64,000 nucleotides of DNA from Verrucomicrobiota bacterium (GCA_029560585.1 JAKQKQ010000149.1:1-64000), one strand, 5' to 3'. Counted from the first letter of the stretch, positions 1 to 8,286 are shown. Made by a program: numbers and translations. Notes: a model not told the origin generated them from the sequence alone.

Positions 1-142
1 GCCACCGATCCGCGAAACACACTCTGCAACCGCGAAAAATCCCAGTCTTTGCCAGACCTTTCCCAATAAATGGCTCTCATGGCGCGGTTTTCCCAGAGCC
101 CGGAATTTCACAGCCAGCAAGGCTGTGAAATATCCGGGCTAA
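1..142 (+). repeat. R1 element, copy A (cut by window edge)
   Basis: This is the right-hand part of a 230-bp dispersed element whose full copies lie at 24739-24968 (opposite orientation) and 51959-52188. It differs from the equivalent part of the 51959 copy at only about three of 141 positions. The right end is an imperfect palindrome with arms around TTTCACAGCC and GGCTGTGAAA, ending in CTAA at 139-142. The left half lies outside the window. The stop codon of the neighbouring minus-strand gene is inside the last bases of the element. An in-frame reading across it is not taken as a gene because the open frame does not outlast the repeat in a conserved way. Confidence 0.9.
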
Positions 143-777
143 GACTTGCGCGGTGGAGTCTGTGGTTCTCCGGCGTCCTCGTCGGATCCGAACTCGCGCC
201 AGGAGCGCGCCGCCTCGTGCTGAGCACGAAACTCTTCCAGGTGACGGGCGCGCTGGGCTTCGACCTCGGCTTTGGGCACGAATTCGATGCGGGTGCCATT
301 CTGGAGTTCCCACGTGTATCCGGGGCCTTGGACCCTCTTGGCGAGATTCATGCTGAAGCGGTTTCCGCCGATGAAAAGATTCGGCGGGCGCCACTCGTAT
401 TCTGATGGGACGCCGAGCGATCCAAGCTTCACGAGGTATTTCCGGGATGAGGGAAGGGAGGTGCGGCCCGACTTTTCCGCCGATCTCGCGACGATGCGCC
501 GCATCCAGCCGAAGGGCACCAGCACCAATGTCATGATCAAGAGCGTTCCAACCAGCACGATCCCTGCGCCCTTGAGCACCGTCGGTGCATTCCGCTCAAC
601 CACGTCCCGCATGTCGTCGCCCGTGCCGCGCCTGGACGAATAAGTAGATGGCCCTCGTGCATCCAGATGCCAGCCCGCGGGAGTGCGCGCCCCCTGGGCG
701 GGTGAGTCGCACGGCGGGAAGAGCAATGCGGTGACCGCAATCAACGAGAGGACAATCCCCCTAGGATGACTTTTCAT
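139..777 (-). CDS. Exported, single-span membrane protein of unknown function
   Basis: The product has 212 residues. An N-terminal signal sequence spans about residues 1-28 and one transmembrane helix about 67-90, followed by a short basic stretch. The C-terminal half is charged and soluble, ending in a Glu/Arg-rich segment (about 165-200) likely to be helical. I do not recognise the family. The ATG is preceded by a strong GGAGGCGGA-type ribosome site. It lies 31 nt downstream of folE2 on the same strand, so the two may be co-transcribed, but nothing links them functionally. Its TAG stop (139-141 on the plus strand as CTA) is the terminal tetranucleotide of repeat R1. Confidence 0.72.
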   Translation of the reverse strand: MKSHPRGIVLSLIAVTALLFPPCDSPAQGARTPAGWHLDARGPSTYSSRRGTGDDMRDVVERNAPTVLKGAGIVLVGTLLIMTLVLVPFGWMRRIVARSAEKSGRTSLPSSRKYLVKLGSLGVPSEYEWRPPNLFIGGNRFSMNLAKRVQGPGYTWELQNGTRIEFVPKAEVEAQRARHLEEFRAQHEAARSWREFGSDEDAGEPQTPPRKS

Positions 778-808
778 TCCGCCTCCAGTCGCGTGGCCCC
801 GGCATCTA

Positions 809-1636
809 TTATCCTCGCTCGACGATCGCGAACGCCGAGTGGTTGTGGATGCTTTCGATGTTCTCGGCCTCCACGCGGTACCACGAGATGTCGGGGTGCC
901 GATCGAGCCGCACCGCCACGTTGCGCACCAGGTCCTCGACGAAGACCGGGTTGTCGAACGCCTGCTCGGTGACGAATTTTTCGTCGGGCCGCTTCAGCAG
1001 GGAGAAGACCTCACAGCTGGCGGAGTCCTCCACCATCCTGATCAGGTCCTCTATCCAGACGGGCCGGGCCCCGAATCGCACCGACACCGTCACGTAACCC
1101 CGCTGGTTGTGGGCGCCCCGGTCGCTGATCGCCTTGCTGCACGGGCAGAGCGTGGTCACGGGCACGATCACCGTGCACACGAAATCCATCCGCCCACCCT
1201 CGGAGGCCGCCTCGAAACGGACGGCGTAGTCCATCAGGCCCATCGCCCCACTGACCGGCGCTCGCTTTTCCAGGAAATATGGGAATTCCATGTTGATGTG
1301 CGCGCAATCTGCCTTCAGCCGCTGACGGAGGTCCTCAAGAATGGACGGGATACTGCGCACGTGGATCTCGCGACCGTGGGCGTTGAGCGCTTCGAGGAAA
1401 CGGCTCATGTGCGTGCCCTTGAAGTGGTGGGGGAGATCGACGGACATGTCGATCAGCGCGACCGTCTCCTGGGTTTCGTGTTCCTTGTCGCGGACGCGGA
1501 TTGGATGCCGGACACCCTTCACCCCGACCCGGTTGATCGGGATCTGACGGTGGTCCGTCTCGCTCTGTTTGTCGTGAAGCGGGCTGGCTGGCTCGCGCCC
1601 CGCTGCCCTGACGGCGGTCGCCATAAGGTAATACAT
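809..1636 (-). CDS. folE2: GTP cyclohydrolase IB (FolE2 type)
   Basis: This is the metal-dependent, zinc-independent alternative to FolE. It converts GTP to 7,8-dihydroneopterin triphosphate, the first step to folate or to queuosine-type deazapurines. At 275 residues the length is normal. Family motifs are present: HMSRF (about 76-80), LCPCSKAIS (163-171) with the cysteine pair that includes the known catalytic Cys, and HNQRG (176-180). ATG codons at 1636 and 1624 are both possible. No other folate gene is in the window, so which pathway it feeds cannot be told here. Confidence 0.93.
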   Translation of the reverse strand: MYYLMATAVRAAGREPASPLHDKQSETDHRQIPINRVGVKGVRHPIRVRDKEHETQETVALIDMSVDLPHHFKGTHMSRFLEALNAHGREIHVRSIPSILEDLRQRLKADCAHINMEFPYFLEKRAPVSGAMGLMDYAVRFEAASEGGRMDFVCTVIVPVTTLCPCSKAISDRGAHNQRGYVTVSVRFGARPVWIEDLIRMVEDSASCEVFSLLKRPDEKFVTEQAFDNPVFVEDLVRNVAVRLDRHPDISWYRVEAENIESIHNHSAFAIVERG

Positions 1637-1731
1637 TAAGCCCCACAGGCGACAAACGCCAGCCCGGGGTATTTCGCCTCTATGGCCCCCATTGGGGCCC
1701 TGCCCCTTTCTGGGCGGGGCAGGATTCTATG

Positions 1732-1760
1732 TTGACGGCCGGGCTGCCCGCGGGTATCGG
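1732..1760 (+). promoter_or_regulatory. Sigma-70-type promoter for the isomerase gene at 1773
   Basis: TTGACG (1732-1737), a 17-nt spacer, then TATCGG (1755-1760). The expected transcription start lies only a few bases before the ATG at 1773, so the leader would be very short. Confidence 0.5.
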
Positions 1761-1772
1761 GATTTGCGCCCG

Positions 1773-2588
1773 ATGCGAAAAGCTGCGCCCCCCATCAAGT
1801 TTGCCGTCTTCCTCGCGCGTCGTGACGAGGCCGCCCTGGACGACCTGCTGGCGGCGCTCGCGCGCGCGGGTGCCCAGGGCGTCGAACTTTGCCCCCCGGC
1901 ATTCTTTCCGGATCCGGTCCAGGTCACGCGGACCGAGCGTGCGGAGTTTCGCGCCCGAGTCGAGCGGCACGGCCTGCGCATCATAGGATTCCACGGCCTG
2001 CTCGAGGGCCACCGATCCCTCGGTTTCTTCGCAGGCGAAGCCACGGTGCGCCAGACCCTCCAGTTGCTCAAGGAACAGATCAAACTCTGCCAGGAACTCG
2101 GCGGCACCGCGGTCACCCTGGGTTCGCCCAAGGAGCGTTCGCACGGCCTTGACATCGAGCCGGAGGTGGCAATCCGGCTCGCGGCGGACGAATTCCGGCG
2201 GCTGGTGCCGATCTGCGAGTCTCGCCGGGTCTGTTTCGCGGTGGACCCGGCATCGCCCGAGGAGACGGATTTCATCCGGTCATTCGACGAGGGGAGCCGC
2301 CTGCTGTCCCTCGTGCGGCACAGCCGGATCCGGCTGGCGCTCGATCTTCGCTCTTGGCACCGCACGGGCGGGTCCCTCCCCGCGCTCGTCCAAGAGCGCC
2401 TGCCGTGCATCACGCACGTGCGGGTGCGCGAGGGCCTTGAGCCTCACCTGCCACACCCCTGTTATGGGGAGGCACTTTCTGCGGCCGGCTACCGGGGATG
2501 GCTGAGCGCTGATCTCGGCCCATCCGGCACGCCCGATTTCGGGCGGATCGCCGCGGTCCTCGCCCAGCTCCGGGGGTGCTACAGCTGA
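1773..2588 (+). CDS. Sugar phosphate isomerase/epimerase-like TIM-barrel protein
   Basis: The product has about 271 residues with the layout of the xylose isomerase-like / AP-endonuclease 2 TIM barrel: an early strand KFAVFLARRD, GVEL near residue 41, GFHGLLEG near 75, a GTAVTLGSP strand and a late LALDLRSWH strand. The usual metal-binding Glu/Asp/His set is only partly evident, so substrate and even catalysis are uncertain. ATG 1773 was chosen because upstream residues would be encoded in the promoter and read as low-complexity sequence. It is divergent from folE2. Confidence 0.65.
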   Translation: MRKAAPPIKFAVFLARRDEAALDDLLAALARAGAQGVELCPPAFFPDPVQVTRTERAEFRARVERHGLRIIGFHGLLEGHRSLGFFAGEATVRQTLQLLKEQIKLCQELGGTAVTLGSPKERSHGLDIEPEVAIRLAADEFRRLVPICESRRVCFAVDPASPEETDFIRSFDEGSRLLSLVRHSRIRLALDLRSWHRTGGSLPALVQERLPCITHVRVREGLEPHLPHPCYGEALSAAGYRGWLSADLGPSGTPDFGRIAAVLAQLRGCYS

Positions 2589-2637
2589 GGATTCGCCCCG
2601 GGACCCCAAAATTCCTTGGCCTTTTGCGCTTGCGATT

Positions 2638-3258
2638 ATGCGGAACTCGAAAAGAATTCGTAGCATGCTGCGTCTGATGTTAGCGGTGCTCGGCCCGGTC
2701 CTCGCGGTTCTCCCCGCGATTGCCCAGACCCCACGCATGGCCGTGGTCGATTTCGATCAGATCAATCAGGCGTACTCCAAGTCCAAGGCGCGATTCGATG
2801 AGCTCAAGGCCGACGAGACCCGGATCAAGGCCGAGCTCGCCAAAGAGTTCGAGGGCTACAAGCAGCTCGTGGATCAGGCCCGCCTCATCCAGAAGCAGTT
2901 CAACGATTCCGCCTCCAACCCGGCCATCCGGGAGGCCAAGCTCAAGGAGGCGCAGGAGCTTTTCGCCAAGGCCCAGGCCGAGTCCCGCCGGCTTCAGTCG
3001 GTCAAGAAGGACAAGGAAACCGCCTACCAGAAGAAATACGCGGATGCGACCGCGGAGGTGCTCCGCGACATCCAGGCGGTCGCCGCGGCGTATGCGTCCG
3101 AGAAGGGCATCGACATCATTTTCGACAAGAGCGGCAAGACGCGCAACGCGGCGCCAATGGTGCAGTTTGCGGATACCCCGCTCGATGTGACGGCCGATGT
3201 CGTGGCACGGCTCAATCAGCGGGCCGTGGCCGCACCCACCACCCCGCGGGCGCCGTGA
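2638..3258 (+). CDS. Periplasmic OmpH/Skp-family chaperone
   Basis: A 206-residue exported protein with a signal peptide (about 1-30, ending AIAQ), a first beta strand MAVVDFDQI typical of OmpH/Skp, a long charged coiled coil (about 45-150) forming the chaperone tentacles, and a closing segment GIDIIFDKSG before the last helix. Skp-type proteins carry unfolded outer-membrane proteins across the periplasm, which supports a diderm envelope. The usual bamA/lpxD neighbours are absent. The stop overlaps the GTG of the next gene by 4 nt. Confidence 0.88.
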   Translation: MRNSKRIRSMLRLMLAVLGPVLAVLPAIAQTPRMAVVDFDQINQAYSKSKARFDELKADETRIKAELAKEFEGYKQLVDQARLIQKQFNDSASNPAIREAKLKEAQELFAKAQAESRRLQSVKKDKETAYQKKYADATAEVLRDIQAVAAAYASEKGIDIIFDKSGKTRNAAPMVQFADTPLDVTADVVARLNQRAVAAPTTPRAP

Positions 3259-3770
3259 GCCACCTCGCCGAACTCCGCACCGAGTTCATACGCAGCTGGG
3301 GCGAGATGGGCACCTGTTGGGGCATCAATCGCACCATGGCGCAGATCCACGCGCTGCTGATGATCAGCACCCGCCCGCTCTCCACCGACGATGTCATGCG
3401 CGAGCTCAAGATCAGCCGAGGCAACGCCAGCATGAATCTGCGCGAGCTCATTTCGTGGGGCCTCGTCAGAAGGCACATCGAGATCGGCGACAGAAAAGAG
3501 TATTTCGTTAGCGTCAACGAGGTCGCGGAGATTTTTTGCAACATCGTCCGCGAGCGGAAGAAGCGCGAGATAGAGCCCGTCATCCAATCGCTGGAGCGCT
3601 GCACCCGCGAGGCCAGCAAACTCAGGCCCGACGAGGGTGAGATTGCCGTGTTCCGCAGGCGCACCGGCGAACTGCTGGATTTCATGCGCCTCGCCAATCA
3701 GGCCATGGAGCGCCTATCCCGGCAGGCCGACGGGCGCGTCTTTCGGACCATGCTGCGCGCACTCGCCTGA
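3255..3770 (+). CDS. GbsR/MarR-type winged-helix transcriptional regulator
   Basis: The product has 171 residues. A winged helix-turn-helix lies at about 35-100: LSTDDVMRELKISRGNASMN is the helix-turn-helix and the wing is GLVRRHIEIGDRKEYF. A helical C-terminal dimerisation region follows. The arrangement matches GbsR-like MarR relatives that sense osmolytes or metabolites in other bacteria. The effector here is unknown. The GTG start overlaps the skp stop, so it is translated from the same message and may autoregulate the skp-ppk2-ybgC set. Confidence 0.75.
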   Translation: MSHLAELRTEFIRSWGEMGTCWGINRTMAQIHALLMISTRPLSTDDVMRELKISRGNASMNLRELISWGLVRRHIEIGDRKEYFVSVNEVAEIFCNIVRERKKREIEPVIQSLERCTREASKLRPDEGEIAVFRRRTGELLDFMRLANQAMERLSRQADGRVFRTMLRALA

Positions 3771-3785
3771 AGAAAGGGTGAACCT

Positions 3786-4547
3786 ATGCCAACCTCCGGC
3801 GACCTCATCATGGTGAAGTCCGGCGCGGCCCGCCTGCGGCTCGACGACCTGTCCCTCAAGGGAGACAAGCGGCTCAAGGAGATCTACGACGAGCTGCTGC
3901 TCGAGCTCCACACCCGGGCGGTGCGACTCCAGGCCAAGCTCGCCGAGGCGAAGCGCTCCGCGGTCATCGTCATCGAGGGTCCCGACGCGGCCGGGAAGGG
4001 CGGCGCCATACGGCGGTTCGTCGAGCGCCTCGATGCCCGCCGGATACACATCTACAGCGTAGGAAAACCGACGCACGACGAGATCTCTCGCCATTACATG
4101 TGGCGTTTCTGGCGGCGCATGCCCGCCCGCGGCGAGATCGTGATCTTCGACCGCTCCTGGTACGGGCGCGTGCTGGTCGAGCGCGTGGAGGGCCTGGCCA
4201 CCGAGACCGAATGGCGCCGGGCCTTCGACGAGATCAACCGCTTCGAGCAGATGCTGATCGACGATGGCACCATCGTCATCAAATTCTATCTCCACATTGG
4301 CAAGGACGAGCAACTCGACCGCTTCCGCGCGCGCCAGGCCGATCCCCTCAAGCAGTGGAAGATCACCGATGAGGACTGGCGCAATCGCGAGAAGTGGGAG
4401 GCGCACAACGAGGCCGCCGAGGAGATGTTTGCCCTGACCGCGTCCGATCAAGCCCCCTGGTGCATCATCGCCTCCAACGACAAGAAGTGCTCGCGGATCG
4501 CTTTTGTCCAGGAGGTCGTCAGGCGCCTCGATGAGGAGCTGGGATGA
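3786..4547 (+). CDS. Polyphosphate kinase 2 family (PPK2)
   Basis: PPK2 enzymes transfer phosphate between polyphosphate and nucleotides. The 253-residue single-domain protein has the Walker A motif GPDAAGKGG (65-73), the lid-type segment MWRFWRRMPARGEI, and Walker B FDRSWYGRVLVE (about 121-132) followed by the late family motif HIGKDEQLDRFRAR. The length fits one-domain PPK2. Whether it acts on AMP, ADP/GDP or all of them cannot be read from motifs. AAAGGG lies at good spacing before the ATG. Its ATGA overlaps the following thioesterase gene. Confidence 0.92.
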   Translation: MPTSGDLIMVKSGAARLRLDDLSLKGDKRLKEIYDELLLELHTRAVRLQAKLAEAKRSAVIVIEGPDAAGKGGAIRRFVERLDARRIHIYSVGKPTHDEISRHYMWRFWRRMPARGEIVIFDRSWYGRVLVERVEGLATETEWRRAFDEINRFEQMLIDDGTIVIKFYLHIGKDEQLDRFRARQADPLKQWKITDEDWRNREKWEAHNEAAEEMFALTASDQAPWCIIASNDKKCSRIAFVQEVVRRLDEELG

Positions 4548-4972
4548 GCGCCCTGCCCGACGACCCATCGATCGCCGTCGATATCCGCGTGTACTACTAC
4601 GACACGGATGCGGCGGGCGTCGTTCACAACATCGCCTACCTTCGATTCATCGAGGAGGCCCGGACCCGGCTGGCCGAGTATCTGGCGTGGCCGCTGGAGG
4701 ACATGGCCGCCGGTCCCGTTGTCCCGGTCGTGGCCCGCACGGAGATCGATTACCTGAGGCCCGCCAAACTGGCCGATCGGCTCCGCATCGAGGGCCGCCT
4801 CGCGTCCGTTGGAACGGCGAGCTTCGAGATCGAGTTTTCCGTCACGCGGCCCGCCGACGGCGCGCGCATCGCGCGCTGTCGCCAGAAACTCGTGGGCGTC
4901 CACGGTGCCACCGGGCGCCCCTGCCGCACGCGCCCCGATTGGCGCAGCCGGTGGCCCCACCTTGCCGCGTAA
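4544..4972 (+). CDS. ybgC: YbgC/4HBT-family acyl-CoA thioesterase
   Basis: A 142-residue hot-dog-fold protein. The N-terminal motif YYYDTDAAGVVHNIAYLRF carries the family catalytic Asp, followed by the EEAR helix; EIDYLRPAKLADRL is the second conserved strand-turn. YbgC-like enzymes hydrolyse short acyl-CoA or acyl-ACP and are often tied to Tol-Pal or phospholipid turnover. Here it is the last gene of the skp-regulator-ppk2 message. The C-terminus beyond residue 125 is basic and poorly conserved. Confidence 0.85.
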   Translation: MSALPDDPSIAVDIRVYYYDTDAAGVVHNIAYLRFIEEARTRLAEYLAWPLEDMAAGPVVPVVARTEIDYLRPAKLADRLRIEGRLASVGTASFEIEFSVTRPADGARIARCRQKLVGVHGATGRPCRTRPDWRSRWPHLAA

Positions 4973-4979
4973 CGGCCCG

Positions 4980-5636
4980 TCAGTCTTGTTCTGGGACGGC
5001 TTGCGGGATGGCCGTGTCCCGGGATGGTCGCCGGACGAAGAAGTAATAGAGGGCGCCCAGCACGAGTGCGCCGAGCCCCAACCATTTCGACAGCGTGTGG
5101 GTGAGGTTGCTGGTCTCCTCGATATCCGCGCCCATCGTCACGCCGACCCAGCACAGGACGGCGCTCCATATGGTCGAACCGAGCAGGGTGTAGATGGAGT
5201 ACTTCGTGAAGTTCATCCTGACGATGCCCGCGGGGATGCCGATGAGGTGCCTGATGACAGGGAGCAGGCGCGAGATGAAGATGCCAGCCGGCCCGTAGTG
5301 CCCCGCCCAGTGCTCGGCCATCTCGACCTTGTGATGGGTGATGCCCACGTAGCGCCCGAACCGCATGACGAAAGGTCGGCCGCCGAACCTCGATGCCCAG
5401 TACATGACTGTCGCGCCAAGCCAGGAACCGATGGCCCCCGCCAGCGTTAGCCCGATCAGGCAGGGCACGCCCCCGCCGTTCCGATTGTAAAACAGGTATG
5501 CGGCCGGAGGAATGACGATCTCGCTTGGCAGTGGCACGATCGAGCTTTCGACGGCCATCAGCAACGCGACGAGGGCATAGCCGCCGTCTGCCAGGCGCGC
5601 CAGATACCAGTCGGATAGGGCCTTGAACATCGTCAT
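4980..5636 (-). CDS. DedA-family membrane protein
   Basis: The product has 218 residues, about five to six membrane segments and DedA/VTT signatures: ESSIVPLPSEIVIPPA near residue 30, GSWLGATVMYWASRFGG near 70-90 and FISRLLPVIRHLIGIPAG near 120-140. DedA proteins are linked to undecaprenyl-phosphate or phospholipid flipping and the proton motive force. It converges on the ybgC-like gene with a 7-nt gap. A second, more divergent VTT protein is encoded 430 bp upstream. Confidence 0.88.
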   Translation of the reverse strand: MTMFKALSDWYLARLADGGYALVALLMAVESSIVPLPSEIVIPPAAYLFYNRNGGGVPCLIGLTLAGAIGSWLGATVMYWASRFGGRPFVMRFGRYVGITHHKVEMAEHWAGHYGPAGIFISRLLPVIRHLIGIPAGIVRMNFTKYSIYTLLGSTIWSAVLCWVGVTMGADIEETSNLTHTLSKWLGLGALVLGALYYFFVRRPSRDTAIPQAVPEQD

Positions 5637-6063
5637 AGAATAGCAGGCCGTCGGACTTTTGGAAGCCCGGCGGCCCCCAGAAACTGGACTGATTTTCGGG
5701 GAGCGGGTCGGCCAGATTCCGACGAATTCCTGCCAGAAACTTCGGGCGCTGTTCGCGGGCGCGGCTCATGCCCCGACCCAGGATCTGGGCCGGGAGGGTC
5801 TTGGACTGCGGTGGCAGAGTCCGGCAACCGCCGGACTCTGCCACCGCAGTCCAAAACGGCACCGCCCTCAGAAGTTTCACCATGAATAATCCGGCGCGTG
5901 GACGTTTCTGGCTAGTGCCGCCCCCTCGCGTCGGGGGCGGCGCTGACCCGAAACGTCAAATCGCGGAACATGCGGGCCGCCTGTGTGAGGCGGCTGGGCA
6001 ATCCCGAGAATAGGAAAACCTGCAGGCCGGACGGCCGTGGTCGAGGATACCGGTGGGGCGCCT
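5637..6063. repeat. Gene-free repeat island (R3 copy, TIR-like hairpin end, palindromes)
   Basis: The island begins with TAGCAGGCCGTCGGACTTTT, related to the hairpin at 51564 and to the terminal repeats of the element at 34928. About 5731-5820 is an R3 module, reverse complement of the copies at 21752 and 37400. A perfect 25-bp inverted repeat follows (separate entry). Near 5969-5992 is GCCGCCTGTGTGAGGCGGC, related to palindromes at 35017 and 51815. No credible gene was seen. Confidence 0.7.
5801..5854. repeat. Perfect 25-bp inverted repeat with 4-nt loop
   Basis: The arms 5801-5825 and 5830-5854 are exactly complementary around the loop AACC. The arm core is GGTGGCAGAGTCCGGC. There is no T-run on either side, so it is not a classical terminator, though it could stop the minus-strand transcript arriving from 6064. 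The outer part of each arm, ending ACCGCAGTCCAA, is the edge of the R3 module, so the structure looks like two R3 edges meeting head to head. Confidence 0.85.
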
Positions 6064-6663
6064 TCACCTGGGCCAGTAGTGCCAGAGCACTAGTGCGCCG
6101 ATCACGAGGGCCGCAATGGTCACGCAGATGATCGCCTTGGGGGAGCGCAGGAACGCGCGCACGGGACCCGCGCCGTATCGCACGGTGGCACCCGTGGCGA
6201 GCATCCGCCCGCCCCTTCCGATGAGGGAGGCCAGAAGGAATCCGGGTAGCTGGATCCCGAATACGCCGCCGCAGATCGCCAGCACCTTGTACGGTAACGG
6301 CGAGATCGACAGCGTGAGGGTGCCAAGGAATGCCGCGCCCGCGAACTCGGCCTTGAAGGCCTCAACACGTTCCGGTGTAAAACCGGGCACCCAGCGGAAC
6401 AGCGCCGGCGCCACCGCGTCCCACGCGCATGCCCCGAGCCACCAGCCGAGGATGCCGCCCGCGACAGAGGTCACCGCACACCACATCGAAAGCCCCACCC
6501 ACCGGCGCGGGTTGGCCGCGACCATCGGCACCAGCAGGTAGTACGGCGAGATCGGGAACACCGACGAGTTGCCAAAGGACACCGCCATGAGCACCCAGAA
6601 TCCGGCCGGCGTCCGCGCCCAAGCCGCGCACCGTTCGGTAAACGACTCCAGCCAGCGCTTCAC
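6064..6663 (-). CDS. YqaA-like VTT-domain membrane protein
   Basis: The product has 199 residues and about five membrane segments. FGNSSVFPISPYYLLVPM replaces the proline-rich re-entrant start of DedA proteins, and SISPLPYKVLAICGGVFG is the second half-repeat, as in YqaA relatives. Function is probably lipid movement or membrane homeostasis. The GTG at 6663 is preferred: earlier codons lie inside the preceding gene and read as Arg/Pro-rich shadow. The 11-nt gap to that gene suggests an operon with the exported protein and the TauE exporter. Confidence 0.75.
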   Translation of the reverse strand: MKRWLESFTERCAAWARTPAGFWVLMAVSFGNSSVFPISPYYLLVPMVAANPRRWVGLSMWCAVTSVAGGILGWWLGACAWDAVAPALFRWVPGFTPERVEAFKAEFAGAAFLGTLTLSISPLPYKVLAICGGVFGIQLPGFLLASLIGRGGRMLATGATVRYGAGPVRAFLRSPKAIICVTIAALVIGALVLWHYWPR

Positions 6664-6674
6664 TGGAAACCCGG

Positions 6675-7262
6675 CTACCCGTCCGTCTGGACGGCGAGGA
6701 CTTGGCCGTTGCGGGCCGCCACGATCACGCGGCCGAACTTCTCGGTCTCGCCGCCTCGGGCCACGTAGACATCGACGGTCCACACGGGCTGCCCGAATAC
6801 GTGGGACTGGCGCAGTTCGAACGAGCTGCCCACGATCTTCAGGCCCTTGAGCGGACCGACGTCGCGCACCGTGGCGAGGATCTGCGAGGTGTCCACGGTC
6901 ATGTCGGCGGCGGGGACGACCTCCGCCGGCTTGTACGGCACCACGCGAAGGCGGCGCACCTCGGTGGCGCCCTCCTTGAGGTCTCGCACCTGATCGCCGA
7001 CCACATGGACGCGTCGGCCCTGCTGGACGGCCTCCGGCACATAGAACCAGATGTACCAGTCAAGGGGGGCAACGTAGGTGTCCACGCGCGGTCCGAGTAT
7101 CGCGATCACGTTCGCGCGATGCTCTGGGGCGATGGTCTTGGCCGCGATATCGCGCGCCTGCAGCCCCGTGATGGGTTTGACCGGTTCATCGTGGGCGAGG
7201 ACGTGGCCCGCGCACGACATGGCGAGGACCAGGCAAGTGGACATGGTGGATCGAATTCTCAC
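6675..7262 (-). CDS. Exported protein of unknown function
   Basis: From the GTG at 7262 the product is 195 residues with a signal peptide (RIRST, then a hydrophobic core ending VLAHDE). An ATG at 7244 is an alternative, but it drops the basic n-region. The mature part is beta-rich with repeated strand pairs (ILGPRVDTYVAPLDWYIWFYV; WTVDVYVARG; FGRVIVAARNGQVLAV). The last segment resembles PepSY-like repeats, but that is too weak to name. It sits 5 nt after the TauE-type gene. Confidence 0.65.
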   Translation of the reverse strand: MRIRSTMSTCLVLAMSCAGHVLAHDEPVKPITGLQARDIAAKTIAPEHRANVIAILGPRVDTYVAPLDWYIWFYVPEAVQQGRRVHVVGDQVRDLKEGATEVRRLRVVPYKPAEVVPAADMTVDTSQILATVRDVGPLKGLKIVGSSFELRQSHVFGQPVWTVDVYVARGGETEKFGRVIVAARNGQVLAVQTDG

Positions 7263-7267
7263 GACCC

Positions 7268-8041
7268 TTAACCTAGCCCACCCAGGAAGCCCATCAAGGC
7301 GGTTCTGGCCCCGAGCAACTCCAGGCCGGTTAGAAACAGCAGGACATACATGATGGCGCCGAAGCGGTCGCTGTCGAAACGGCGATTCAGCCAGATGCCG
7401 ATGAGGCTCCCGACGATGATCGCCGGGATCCCCAGGAGCGAGAGCCACAGGGTGTGGCCGGTGATAAGCCCCTGGTGCAGGTAGGGCGGCACCTTGAGGA
7501 GATTCAGCACGGCGAAGAACGCGCTATTGGATCCGACGTAGATCATGGGCGACAGATGCTGGGGCACCAGATACATCATCAGTACCGGGCCCGCCGCGTG
7601 CGCCAGCGTCGAGGTGAAGCCCGCCGCGATGCCCGTGACCGAACCCCAGGGCCAATTGGGGTGCCAGCGCTCCTCGATGCGCAGGATGATGCGGCGCCAC
7701 CACTGCAGCCCGCAGAAGAGCAGGCAGACCGCGCCGATCATCACGCGCAGCTGGTGATCCGACACCGTCGCGAACATCAGCGCGCCCGCCGCGATGCCCG
7801 CGATCATGCCCGGCCAGAGGTACGCCAGCGTCCGCCAGCGCACGTCCCTCCAATAGTGCCACACCGCGATCGCGTCCGACACGATCAGCAGCGGCAAAAG
7901 GATCCCCACCGCATCCCGCGGGGGAAACACCGCCGCCAGCAGCGGCGTCGCCAGCACGCCCGGCCCGCCGCCAAAGCCCACCTTCGATATGCCGGTGAGC
8001 GTCAGGGCCGCCGTCGCCACGATCCATTCGATTGCCGTCAT
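7268..8041 (-). CDS. TauE/SafE-family anion exporter
   Basis: The product has 257 residues and about eight membrane segments. GISKVGFGGGPGVLATPLL is the first half-repeat motif and GFTSTLAHAAGPVLMMYLVP the second, both typical of TauE/SafE (DUF81) proteins. Relatives export sulfite, sulfoacetate or other small organosulfur anions. A sulfatase lies 30 kb away, but nothing here fixes the substrate. First gene of a three-gene minus-strand set. Confidence 0.87.
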   Translation of the reverse strand: MTAIEWIVATAALTLTGISKVGFGGGPGVLATPLLAAVFPPRDAVGILLPLLIVSDAIAVWHYWRDVRWRTLAYLWPGMIAGIAAGALMFATVSDHQLRVMIGAVCLLFCGLQWWRRIILRIEERWHPNWPWGSVTGIAAGFTSTLAHAAGPVLMMYLVPQHLSPMIYVGSNSAFFAVLNLLKVPPYLHQGLITGHTLWLSLLGIPAIIVGSLIGIWLNRRFDSDRFGAIMYVLLFLTGLELLGARTALMGFLGGLG

Positions 8042-8173
8042 GAGAGAACCCGCCTGCCACGACTAGCCACCGCCACGCCGAAACCAAGAACAATGCGCCG
8101 CCGACGCGCGGGCGTCCCAACCAGTCGGCCGTGCATTTCTGTGGGATGGCGGGAATCAATTGCTTCGTGGCGT

Positions 8174-8203
8174 TTGACGGCGCTGATTCTGTGATAGCAT
8201 CAC
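8174..8203 (+). promoter_or_regulatory. Candidate promoter with palindromic operator before the SMR gene
   Basis: TTGACG (8174-8179) and TAGCAT (8195-8200), with a rather short 15-nt spacer. The -10 box sits inside the palindrome GTGATAGCATCAC (8191-8203), a plausible repressor site. About 80 nt of leader follow, ending in a good GAAGGAG ribosome site. Confidence 0.4.
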
Positions 8204-8286
8204 GGTCACGACGGCCTGTTTGAGGTGGCGCGTGACGCCGGCGCCCCACTTGCCGCTGTCGAAAATGATGACGCGAAGGAGAGAGA

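Noticed and set aside
4750-5883. 377-codon minus-strand open frame over ybgC, dedA and the repeat island
   Set aside because: It shadows the real genes in another frame, is Arg/Pro-rich and includes an R3 repeat.
8204-8286. Guanidine riboswitch upstream of the Gdx-like gene
   Set aside because: A single small stem (GGTC-ACGAC-GGCC) recalls the ACGR loops of the mini-ykkC class, but the loop is 5 nt and the required second ACGR hairpin is absent. No class I or III core was recognised.
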